Origin: Lottia gigantea
Lineage: Eukaryota > Mollusca > Gastropoda > Lottiidae
Assembly: GCF_000327385.1 (NCBI RefSeq)
Contig: NW_008709504.1
Location: forward strand, 1,368,427-1,432,426
Length of the DNA stretch: 64,000 nucleotides
Direction of reading: 5' to 3'
Shown: positions 33,576 through 44,300 of the stretch, in pieces
Position numbering within the stretch: the stretch's first letter is position 1
How the letters are laid out: each line of letters starts with the position of its first letter
The notes under the pieces: generated by a model
The model's database searches: none
What the model saw: the letters and a program-made list of their open reading frames with translations, nothing else
Told to the model about the DNA's origin: nothing
Program-made: the position numbers and the translations under genes

Positions 33576-35720
33576 TCATTTTCTGCTTATAGACATGGGG
33601 TAATTTCTCTTGAAGGCTTGAAGGGCATGAACTATCTTGCTTGCTCGATTGCTGGTTGTATTAAACGGGACAACAAAGGGTGCTATGCCCACATTATGAT
33701 GAATATTTAGTCCTATAGTTCTTGCTGTATTCAATGTCTCAATCCAATGGGCCTCCCTAGATTGACGGAATTTGGTAGTTTCATCTTCGGGCAAGTCAAT
33801 TTCTATACGCTCAATTGGGATTAGGGTGAGATCGTCTATTGAATGGTCGTCGAGGTTGAAATGATTAGAAACAGGCTTGTCTTTCTTTAATTTGATGTCT
33901 GACCTATGAGCATTAAAGCGAGTTAGTAAATTATTCTTAGTTTCTCCTACATATTGTTTGGGGCATTTCTTGCATGAAATTAAATATATTATATTCGAAT
34001 GTTCACATGTTAGATGTTCCTGGATCGGGTACCTTTTATTCGTAGAGTTGCTTACAAAATAATGAGTTTCTGATATAAAGGGACATGTTTTGCATCTACT
34101 GGACAAACATGGACCACTTCTTAAACCTGGAGGCACTTCGACATAAAGTCTGTTTTTAGCTGCTATCTGTGCTAAGGTGGAATTTTTTATGTTTCGTAAA
34201 AATCGTTTAGAGTACCCACGCTCTTTCAGTTTTGAGAAAACAATCGTACAGACTTGGTTGAAATCAGAAGATCTTGTACAAATTCGATGAAATCGTAAAA
34301 CTTGTGACTTAATTATACCAGAAAAGGTATGTTTTGGGTGAAAGGAGCTCTTGTGCAAGAGTTGATGAGTATCAGTTTCTTTGAAATACTCTTTAATATC
34401 CAGTTTATTCGTTTCTGCTATGGAATCTCCCTTAAAGACTGTGGTATCGAGAAAGTCTATGCTTTTGTCACTCACGTTTGCGGTTAGTTTGATAGAAGGA
34501 TGGTGGTTGTTGAGAATTTCAAAGAATTCCAAAAACTGTTCGATAGAATAAGTCCAAACCATAAAAATGTCATCCAAAAAGCGTCCGTAAAAAAGTGGGT
34601 CAAATGGACAGAGGGGCAACACCTCACGTTCCCACTCTGCCATGAAAAGGTTTGCGTACGAAGGGGCGAATCGTTTGCCCATTGCTGTCCCTGAAGTTTG
34701 TAAATATGTTTTACCATTAAATTTGAAATCGTTTCGACTAAGACAAATCTCTAAAAGCTGTAGAATTGCATCGTAGGGTCTGTTTGGATCTGGGTTTCTA
34801 TTAAAAGCTTTACGAACTGCCGTTAAACCAGTAGTGTTATCTATATTGGTATACATAGAAGAAACGTCGATAGAAATTAAAATAGCATTAGAGGGAACTC
34901 GAAGATTTTTTATTTTATTGACAAAATCGGTTGTGTCTTTAAGGTAGGCGCGATGTTGGCATGCTAGAGGTAGTAAGAAATGATCAATGTATTCTGACAC
35001 TGCATATGACTCCCACAGTCAGATATAATCGGGCGGCCTTTAGGGATTTTATTCGAGATAAACCACTCCTTGGTTGGATTCTTATGGATTTTAGGCAAAG
35101 TGTACAAAAGTCTCTCGCGACAATCAGGTTTGGCAGACAGATAGTCATATTGTTTCTGTTTGAGATAACTAGTTTTGACTAAATCGGCAAGAATATTATT
35201 AATCATGTTAGCAGTTTCTTTGAAAATTGGTTTCGGTAAAATGGCATAATGTTTAGGATTATTCAGTTGATTCTCTGCTTCTGAAACGTAATCCTCCCTA
35301 TTCAGAATGACACAACATGAACCTTTGTCACTCTTTTTAATAACAATGCTATTGTCTTTCTTAAGTAAGTTTAACGCTTCACGTTCCACTCGTGTGAGAT
35401 TAGGCAATTCGTGTGTTATGGAAAGGTTCACTGTTTGGCTATTCATACTCGCAAATGCTTTCAATATTTCAGGATGGATGGCGGCCTGTGGGGGTGTCCA
35501 CGTGGATTTAGGAATAAACATTGTTCTAGCACCACATGGGGGGTGGTTTCGAAAAAAATATGTGCAGCTAAGATTTCGTTGAAATCGTTCAATGGATGGT
35601 CGGAGATAATTCAAGTTAGCTATCTTTGGTGTGGGAATAAACTTAAGTCCACGGTCTAAGATTGAATGCTGAAGGGGTGTGAGAATTTTGCGGCTCAAGT
35701 TAACTACAGTTTGGCCTAGC
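33576..35720 (-). pseudogene. PLE copy A reverse transcriptase plus GIY-YIG endonuclease
   Basis: RT blocks in order: 'NLSRKILTPLQHSILDRGLK', 'SDKGSCCVILNREDY', 'LYTLPKIHKNP', motif A 'ISIDVSSMYTNI', 'GTAMGKRFAPSYANLFM', the catalytic 'YGRFLDDIF' and 'SIDFLDTTVFKG'. A C-terminal GIY-YIG nuclease follows: 'IIYLISCKKCPKQYVGET' with downstream Arg and 'HWIETLN'. A Cys pair (CLSSRCKTCPF) precedes it. RT before GIY-YIG is the canonical EN(+) PLE order, which primes cDNA synthesis at a nick. The frame is broken at least once. No ATG lies between the preceding stop and the conserved 'NLSRKIL' start. Confidence 0.9.
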
Positions 35721-35751
35721 GGTGGCCTCTCAGTATTTTTATCCCCAGTAA

Positions 35752-36321
35752 TTAGTTTAAAGACTTACTCAATGCTTGAAGCTGGTGTATCCAAAACAAA
35801 TAGATGCTGTTTGCTGTTTCTGGAGACCAATGAAGATTATCAACTGTTTCGAATTCTTCTTCATAGGGTGGTAAGATTGTTGCGCTGTTGATACTGGACT
35901 CCATCATCATCTTGTTGAGAGTGCTGAGGTTCTGTTGTGCTTTCTTCGAGATTTTATTTGAAATGGGTATACATGTGAAGAGGATCTTGGAGTTTGGGAA
36001 GGTTTTGTTGGCTGTGGCGATTAATTTCTGGGCTTGGTTAAAGGAGGTCTTTGGTATCTGATCACGGTTGTTAAGGCCTACATGAAGAATAATGGTAGTA
36101 GGTTTGGGATCATGGTCGTATGATTCCAGGATTGACTGTATGTGATGGATTTGGGCACCGGGGTAAGAATGTATTTCGGTGTCTGAACTGGTTTTGGTAA
36201 TTCGATTCAGGTTAGATGATCCAATTATTAAGGTAGATTTCTTTAGAGCAGGTAGTTTCCATAATGATTTGTCCTTGGTTTGGTGATAATACGGTTTGGT
36301 AGCGGATATAATGGTCGTCAC
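35752..36321 (-). pseudogene. PLE copy A, SGNH-hydrolase end of ORF1
   Basis: About 190 residues: 'TLIIGSSNLNRI' (block I), 'TIILHVGLNNRDQIPK' (block III, G-x-N), 'SKILFTCIPIS', and 'FETVDNLHWSPETAN' (block V D-x-x-H). Same domain as in copies B and C, here joined directly to the 5' hairpin by an internal deletion that removed the N-terminal and Pro/Ser-rich parts. Confidence 0.8.
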
Positions 36322-36370
36322 GAACCGGTTTTCGAAATATTATCCTTTTTCAAGTGTCAAGGAATGGTTA

Positions 36371-37022
36371 TGAAATGAGATTGAATTTGCGATTTATATA
36401 GTAGTTAGTTAATACAGGTTTTTGATTTTCTAAAAATTATTGAGTGAATCATGTCATATCTTTGATCAGTTGAGGATTAGGATTATTTTTGATTTCTTAA
36501 TTAGTTGAGTCATATCTTTGATCAATTGAGGATTATAGAAATATTGGATTAGACTTTGATTATATCTGAGTAATAATTCAGGAGGATTAGATTATCTCAG
36601 AGTACAATTTACATAAATGAAAAACATAAATAATCAGAAATCAAGAATACAAAAATATAAAATAAATAAACATGAGAAATATATGATAAAATAAGCGGGA
36701 TTAGTGAATTGTAAATTGATTAGAACTAACTTTGAATTTTGATTATACCCGAGTAGTAATTTAAATGGATGGATTATCTCGGAGTATAATTTACATGAAA
36801 GAAAAACATAAATAATGGCAATTAAATTTACTTGGTTAGATTAAAAGATTAATGCAAATTTTGTTGAAGAATGTTTGTTATATGCACGAGAAACAAATGT
36901 CAAAATCCTAACATATACAATATATACAAAAAAAATAAGATATATAAATATATATAAGATGAAATAAAATATACCAAAGTCAAAATAAATTGTCTGATCT
37001 GGCCTGGCAAGGACAGTATTAG
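36371..37022. repeat. AT-rich block with internal duplications between PLE copies A and B
   Basis: A word of about 40 bases ('TCATATCTTTGATCA(A/G)TTGAGG') repeats at about 36,450 and 36,508. A block of about 90 bases ('GATTATATCTGAGTAATAAT ... AAAAACATAAATAAT') at about 36,556 recurs at about 36,740. No coding sequence. Confidence 0.55.
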
Positions 37023-37311
37023 ATTTCGGGGAAGGGAGGGTTTGATTCTCCCAAATGTACAGGCCTAGGGTGGAGCAGACACTTTATTTAGAAATTAGGA
37101 TTAAGGGTCTTGATATTGGGTTTTCTTCTGTTCTTATTCTGATCTGAAATTAGAAAAAATAACTCGCCCGATGGGCGAGAAGTATAGTATCTGTTATGTA
37201 CTGATTGTTTTAAGTTTACTATGAACAATATTATCATTTAAGTTCTTATTTTTTGAATATGCAACTATCATTTTCTGCTTATAGACATGGGGGAATTTCT
37301 CTTGAAGGCTC

Positions 37312-39345
37312 TTATAGTGGGCATGAACTATCTTGCTTGCTCGTTGTATTAAACGGGACAACAAAGGGTGCTATGCCTACATTATGATGAATATTTAGTC
37401 CTATAGGTCTTGCTGTATTCAATGTCTCAATCCAATGGGCCTCCCTAGATTGACGGAATTTGGTAGTTTCATCTTCGGGCAAGTCAATTTCTATACGCTC
37501 AATTGGGATTAGGGCGAGATCGTCTATTGAATGGTCGTCGAGGTTGAAATGATTAGAAACAGGCTTGTCTTTCTTTAATTTGATGTCTGACCTATGAGCA
37601 TTAAAGCGAGTTAGTAAATTATTCTTAGTTTCTCCTACATATTGTTTGGGGCATTTCTTGCATGAAATTAAATATATTATATTCGAATGTTCACATGTTA
37701 GATGTTCCTGGATCGGGTACCTTTTGTTCGTAGAGTTGCTTACAAAATAATGAGTTTCTGATATAAAGGGACATGTATTGCATCTACTGGACAAACATGG
37801 AGCACTTCTTAAACCTGGAGGTACTTCGGCATAAAGTCTGTTTTTAGCTGCTATCTGTGCTAAGGTGGAATTTTTAATTTTTTACCCACGCTCTTTCAGT
37901 TTTGAGAAAAACAATCGTACAGGCTTGGTTGAAATCAGAAGATCTTGTACAAATTGGATGAAATTGTAAAACTTGTGACTTAATTATACCAGAAAAGGTA
38001 TGTTTTGGGTGAAAGGAGCTCTTGTGCAAGAGTTGATGAGTATCAGTTTCTTTGAAATACACTTTAATATCCAGTTTATTTGTTTCTGCTATGGAATCTC
38101 CCTTAAAGAGAAAGTCTATGCTTTTGTCACTCACGTTTGCGGTTAGTTTGATAGAAGGATGGTGGTTGTTGAGAATTTCAAAGAATTCACAAAACTGTTC
38201 GATAGAATAAGTCCAAACCATAAAAATGTCATCCAAAAAGCGTCCGTAAAAAAGTGGGTCAAATGGACAGAGGGGCAACACCTCACGTTCCCACTCTGCC
38301 ATGAAAAGGTTTGCGTACGAAGGGGCGAATCGTTTGCCCATTGCTGTCCCTTAAGTTTGTAAATATGTTTTACCATTAAATGTGAAATCGTTTCGACTAA
38401 GACAAATCTCTAAAAGCTGTAGAATTGCATCGTCGGGTCTGTTTGGATCTGGGTTTCTATTAAAAGCTTAACGAACTGCCGTTAAACCAGTAGTGTTATC
38501 GATATTGATATACATAGAAGAAACGTCGATAGAAATTAAAATAGCATTAGAGGGAACTCGAAGATTTTTTATTTTATTGACAAAATCGGTTGTGTCTTTA
38601 AGGTAGGCGCGATGTTGGCATGCTAGAGGTAGTAAGAAATGATCAATGTATTCTGACACTGCATATGACTCACTACCACAGTCAGATATAATCGGGCGGC
38701 CTTTAGGGATTTTATTCGAGATAAACCACTCCTTGGTTGGATTCTTATGGATTTTAGGCAAAGTGTACAAATGTCTCTCGCGACAATCAGGTTTGGCAGA
38801 CAGACAGTCATATTGTTTCTGTTTGAGATAACTAGTTTTGACTAAATCGGCAAGAATATTATTAATCATGTTAGCAGTTTCTTTGAAAATTGGTTTCGGT
38901 AAAATGGCATAATATTTAGGATTATTCAGTTGATTCTCTGCTTCTGAAAAGTAATCCTCCCTATTCAGAATGACACAACATGAACCTTTGTCACTCTTTT
39001 TAAAAACAATGCTATCGTCTTTCTTAAGTAAGTTTAACGCTTCACGTTCCACTCGTGTGAGATTAGGCTTTTCGTGTGTTATGGAAAGGTTCACTGTTTG
39101 GCTATTCATACTCGCAAATGCTTTCAATATTTCAGGATGGATTGCGGCCTGAGGGGGTGTCCACATGGATTTAGGAATAAACACGTGGGGGGTGGTTTCG
39201 AAAAAAATGTGCAGCTAAGATTTCGTTGAAATCGTTCAATGGATGGTCGGAGATAATTCAAGTTAGCTATCTTTGGTGTGGGAATAAACTTAAGTCCACG
39301 GTCTAAGATTGAATGCTGAAGGGGTGTGAGAATTTTGCGGCTCAA
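37312..39345 (-). pseudogene. PLE copy B reverse transcriptase plus GIY-YIG endonuclease
   Basis: Same domain series as copy A: 'NLSRKILTPLQHSILDRGLK' start, 'SIDVSSMYINI', 'GKRFAPSYANLFM', 'YGRFLDDIF', and GIY-YIG 'IIYLISCKKCPKQYVGET'. Compared with copy A it has short gaps, for example in the region after 'SIDFL' and before the Cys pair. It ends in the same 3' untranslated region. Confidence 0.88.
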
Positions 39346-39398
39346 GTTAACTACAGTTTGGCCTAGCGGTGGCCTCTCAGTATTTTTATCCCCAGTAA

Positions 39399-41012
39399 TT
39401 AGTTTAAAGACTTACTCAATGCTTGAAGCTGGTGTATCCAAAACAAATAGATGCTGTTTGCTGTTTCTGGAGACCAATGAAGATTATCAACTGTTTCGAA
39501 TTCTTCTTTGTAGGGTGGTAAGATTGTTGCGCTGTTGATACTGGACTCCATCATCATGTTGTTGAGAGTGCTGAGGTTCTGTTTTGCTTTCTTCGAGATT
39601 TTATTTGAAATGGGTATACATGTGAAGAGGATCTTGGAGTTTGGGAAGGTTTTGTTGGCTGTGGCGATTAATTTCTGGGCTTGGTTTAAGGAGGTCATTG
39701 GTATCTGATCACGGTTGTTGAGGCCTACATTAAGAATAATGGTAGTAGGTTTGGGATCATAGTCGTATGATTCCAGGATTGACTGTATGTGATGGATTTG
39801 GGGTAAGAATGTATTTAGGTGTCTGAACTGGTTTTGGTAATTCGATTCAGGTTAGATGATCCAATTATTAAGGTAGATTTCTTTAGAGCAGGTAGTTTCC
39901 ATAATGATTTGTCCTTGGTTTGGTGATCATACGGTTTGGTAGCGGATATAATGGTCGTCGACGGTGTGATTGGTACTGGTTTGGTAGTTGTTAGAATTGT
40001 AGCATTGGGAACAGACTGGGATCTGGTTCGAGGAGGGGAAGGTCTGGATACACGTCTCGACTTGGATGGAGACGGGGGGGTGGTTTGCTGGTCCAAAAAC
40101 GCACAGAAGGAAGAAAGGTTGGCGGATCCTGGATCACGTGGTGAAGATTCAGCTGGTGTGGAAGGGGAAGACGAGTCTGAAAGTGAAAAGAGAAGGGGTG
40201 TGCCCTCTCTACGAGAGCGTTTACCTATGTCTGCTGGACTAGGAGTAGGTGAACTTCGGGCTCGTTTAGGGTTTTGGTTCGGCAGCGTGGTGGCTCTAGA
40301 TGGTGCAGGTGTAGTGTCCATTTCAGTTGGTAGAGATATGGTTACTCTGGTTTTTGTTTCGTTGATTGTTTGGTAGAATTTGGAGATTACAGCTTGAGTG
40401 AGACGTTTCCCATAGGAGCGACGGGCCCAGGACAGGGCATGAGAAACGATGCGGTCGACGGCAGGTGATGATAAAGACTTGGTACGAATGGTGGTCAGCT
40501 TCTCTTGAAGTGTGGTTTGGTAATGGTCAATCAGGACCTGCGTAACCTTACAGATCCATGTCCGATTGAGGGATCTAATATTCGCGTCGACAGCTGATGT
40601 TTTCATTGCTGGACGGATAAATCTATCCAACTCAGAGACTTTGCGTTTGAAGGTAAACGCTGGTTGGCCTTGCTGTTGAAGGGTAAGGATTGCCAAATGA
40701 TGGAGGCACTGCAAAACTTGGAAGAACACCTTCACAAAGGGTTCTTCCTCCTTATGAGTGGGGACTGGTTGGCGTCTGTGGGCTGGTAGTCGTTTCTGTT
40801 GTTGGTCAGGTCGATGGTTACCTCTTGATTGGTAGGCTGTGTTGTAGGTAGGTCGGCGATGGGGTGGGATATAGCTGGATGGGTTGGTTGGTGGTCGGCG
40901 ATTGGTAGGTGGTAGAGGTCGATGGAAGACAGGGCTGTTGATATTGGTTTGGTTGACGATTAGTGTTTCTATTTCTGGCTTCTTGCCAGTGGTTGTTGTA
41001 GTTGGGGAGCAT
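39399..41012 (-). pseudogene. PLE copy B ORF1 (Pro/Asn-rich N-terminus, helical domain, SGNH hydrolase)
   Basis: Starts at ATG 41,012 with 'MLPNYNNHWQEARNRN' and a Pro/Asn/Gln/Tyr-rich stretch, then a helical part ('FIRPAMKTSAVDANIRSLN', 'SYGKRLTQAVISKFYQTIN'), a Ser/Pro/Arg-rich linker, and the SGNH domain ending at 39,399 with 'DNLHWSPETAN'. A gap within the SGNH domain breaks the frame between 'ITKTSSDT' and the block III region. Copy C has the better-preserved version. Confidence 0.82.
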
Positions 41013-41232
41013 AATAAAAATAACTTTGGGTTAGAAGGGAATGTACAGCGGATGTAACAGGAGGAAACTGTATATGCTAGCTTGAAAATGTTGGGATCAA
41101 ATTATGCAAATAAGTCAAACTGGGTTTGGGGATATATAAAGCAAGATGAAAAATGCAAAAAAATATATATTTAGGTGATAAATAACGCTAACAATGATGT
41201 GAAAAATTATAACAAGTAAAACAAAAACTTAC

Positions 41233-41305
41233 GCAATTGACAGATCTCTTCATCTGATTCAGTGAGTTTACAATTTGTACAGTTATCACAAGAACACAAA
41301 TCAGT
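41233..41305 (-). other. Possible Cys-rich mini-exon
   Basis: Between an acceptor-like 'AAGCACAG' and a donor-like 'GTAAG' the minus strand reads 'TDLCSCDNCTNCKLTESDEE' and 'ICQL'. The spacing of Cys and acidic residues is reminiscent of the core of P2X7-like proteins (T-D-W-C-x-C-G-x-C ... T-x-x-E). PLE copy B begins at the next bases, within the donor. Confidence 0.35.
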
Positions 41306-44300
41306 CTGTGCTTAAACAAAACATTTTGTACCGAGCTTCATTAACATTAGTGACAGACTGACCATACAAGTTGACTTATAAAATTCTGTCGACGACTTGA
41401 CCGATAAAATTCTGTAGACGAGTTGGCGTGTCGACGACTTAACTGGTATTCCTTGTAGATGTACTGTGTCACTCGAAGATGGTAATTTTTCTAAGATATC
41501 ACCATGTGTCATATCATCAACGAAAACCATTTCACTTTCAAACAGCTTTGATGAGGAATGAAATTTTAACTGAGGGAATCTGGCTTTCAATCTTCTCTTC
41601 AAAGAAAATGAACTGAAATATAGAAAATGGGGATCTTAGAAAACTTAGAGTCCTGATTCGAGATACAAATTTTATCTGTTTCTTTTAAGAGAAAATGGTC
41701 TGCCCTGAGGGGTGAGAAAATTGAAAACTTGACAAAGTACTTCACCAGTGCTGGGCACCAAAAAGTACCTTTTGGAAAAAATGAGGGATGACCAATTTTC
41801 TGGGAAAAACTATAGACTGAAACAGCACAACAGATCTTGCATTACACAATTTAAATTCATACTGATACACTACAAAAATAAAATATAACATCCCTACCTG
41901 TAACCTGAAATATCTACTACTTCCAACTCTGTAGCCATTTTAACAAACATATCTAACAGTCTTGACATTCTAAGAATTTCTTTCCCATACAAAATTCGTT
42001 TTCTGACAACTTCACAAAATGCATCAAACATTTTCTCGTATACATTAGCTTCTGAACTTAACCTGTAAAGAATGGCAATAAATAAGGTATTTCTTCATAA
42101 CCATGATGCGAATCAAACTGAATACCACATACGCAAGGAAAGATTCAGACAGAGCTCTTTTTATATGCCCACATAAAATGGGGGGGCGTATATTGTCGTC
42201 ACCCATGTCCGTTCGTCCGTCCGTCCACAATTGCTCGTAAACACTCTACAGGGCCCAATTCTTGACGGATTTTAACGAAACTTAGTATGTGTGTTCGCAA
42301 TCACCCAAGGATAAACCCTATTGAAAATCAGCGAAATCGATAAATATTTAGCATGAATTATTGCCCTTGTTAATTTTAGCTCGTAAACACTCTAGAAGGC
42401 ACAATTCTTGACAGATTTTGACGAAACTTGGTATGAGTGTTTGTAATCACCCAAGGATAAACCCTATTGAAAATCAGCGAAATCGAAAATTATTTAGTAT
42501 GAATTATTGCCCTTGTTCTTGCAAACGCGTTCAATTTTTAGCTCGTAAACACTCTAGAAGGCACAATTCTTGACAGATTTTGACGAAACTTGGTATGAAT
42601 GTTCGTTATCACCCAAGGATAGACCCTATTGAAAATCAGCGAAATCGAAAAATATTAAGTATGAATTATTGCCCTTGTTCTTGAAAACACGTTCAATTTT
42701 TAGCTCGTAAACACTCTAGAAGGCATAATTCTTGAAGGATTTTAACGAAACTTGGTATGAGTGTTCGTAATCACCCAAGGATAAACCCTATTGAAAATCA
42801 GCGAAATCGAAAAATATTAAGTATGAATTATTGCCCTTGTTCTTGCAAACGCGTTCAATTTTTAGCTCGTAAACTCTAGAAGGCACAATTCTTGACAGAT
42901 TTTGACGAAACTTGGTATGAGTGTTCATTATCACCCAAGGATAGACCCTATTGAAAATCAGCGAAATCGAAAAATATTAAGTATGAATTATTGCCCTTGT
43001 TCTTGAAAACGCGTTCAATTTTTAGCTCGTAAACACTCTAGAAGACACAATTCTTGAAAGATTTTAACGAAACTTGGTATGAGTTTTTCGTAATCACCCA
43101 AGGATAAACCCTATTGAAAATCAGCAAAATAGAAAAATATTTAGTATGAATTATTGCCCTTGTTCTTGAAAACGTATTCAATTTTTAGCCCATAAACACT
43201 CTAGAAGGCACAATTCTTGAAGGATTTTAAAGAAACTTCGTATGAGTGTTTGTTATCACCCAAGGATAAACCCTATTGAAAATCAGCGAAATCAAAAAAT
43301 ATTTAGTATGAATTATTGCCCTTGTTCTTGAAAACGCGTTCAATTTTTAGCTCGTAAACACTTTAGGAGGCACAATTCTTGACAGACTCTACAAGTCACA
43401 ATTTTTTTGTTCATAATCACAATTTACAATAGATTTCATTACTTTCCTGAGAAACTATTTTGGTTAACAAATAAGAAAATTTAATTTAATCATTTAACAT
43501 GTCCCTAACCAGCCACCATACATGTACAGCATCATAAGATACTATAAATAGACCAAGTGGAAAATCCAAGACAGATATCCAATCATAGCTTAGTCATGTG
43601 ACATCCCAAGATGCAGCAGTTTATCTGATTTCATTTTATAAATGTCATTCAAGAGAAAAGGTTTGCTTAATCATTTCATTTTCACCAATTGTGCTGATAC
43701 AAAAATGAAATTAAACATGGGTCATAGGGGAAAGGTTTTGTTTCTTGGAAGATTGAATTGAGTTGCTGGATAAGTAGGCTACTATAGGAAAAATATTTAG
43801 TATGAATTATTGCCCTTGTTCTTGCAAACCGTTCAATTTTTAGCTCGTAAACACTCTAGAAGGCACAATTCTTGACAGATTTTGACGAAACTTGGTATGA
43901 GTGTCTGTATTCACCCAAGGATAAACCCTATAGAAAAATCAGGGAAACCGAAAAATATGTAATATGAATTAATCTAAAACAAATTTGACAACTTGATGAA
44001 GTTGATCACAATCAAAACTAAACCTTTTGAAATAAAAAATACAAGTTATTGCCGTTATTCTTACAAATGTGTTTGATTTTTAACTTGTGATGGCACAGTT
44101 TGTGATGGATTTGGGTATAAGTTGAATATTTCCTGGTGTCTATGTTTGCTATTTTCTAACAAATATTCAATTTCAAACAAAGCTATCAGTGGGCGTATAT
44201 TACCTTGCCTGGCAAGCTATCTTTTAAACAAACAGCAATAATGTGAGCTGACAATAAAAAATGCAGGGGGAATTAGAAGCAAGTGAACAAAATATTAAAC

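Larger units (their letters stand above)
33331..36370 (-). mobile_element. Penelope-like element, copy A
   Basis: Minus-strand PLE. Its 3' end (33,331, 'ATTTCGGGGAAGGGAGGG' on the plus strand) is at exactly the same base as in copy B. The 3' untranslated region has AATAAA and a 7-bp-stem hairpin (CTCGCCC/GGGCGAG at about 33,473-33,489). The RT-GIY-YIG region and the SGNH part of the first ORF follow. The 5' part keeps the hairpin 'TTGAAAAAGGATAATATTTC' (plus-strand reverse at 36,316-36,360) but lacks the first two-thirds of ORF1 and the leader found in copies B and C: a simple internal deletion joins the two. Nearly identical to copies B and C elsewhere, so recent. Confidence 0.9.
37023..41230 (-). 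mobile_element. Penelope-like element, copy B (longest copy)
   Basis: 3' end at 37,023 matches copy A to the base. Contains the 3' hairpin, RT-GIY-YIG region, full ORF1 with SGNH domain, and about 210 bases of leader up to 'AAGTTTTTGTTTTAC' (reverse, 41,230). It lacks the upstream hairpin present in copies A and C. Flanks differ from copy A, so it is an independent insertion and not a segmental duplicate. Disrupted at a few points. Confidence 0.9.

Noticed and set aside
33513-33710. Plus-strand frames across the PLE copies (33,513-33,710, 34,500-34,694, 35,307-35,659, 39,936-40,376 and similar)
   Set aside because: They are reverse-strand shadows of the PLE reverse transcriptase and ORF1, repeated because the copies are repeated.
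36300-36370. Intron-loss explanation for the missing segment in PLE copy A
   Set aside because: The missing segment starts GT in copies B and C but does not end in AG, so it is not a normal spliced intron.
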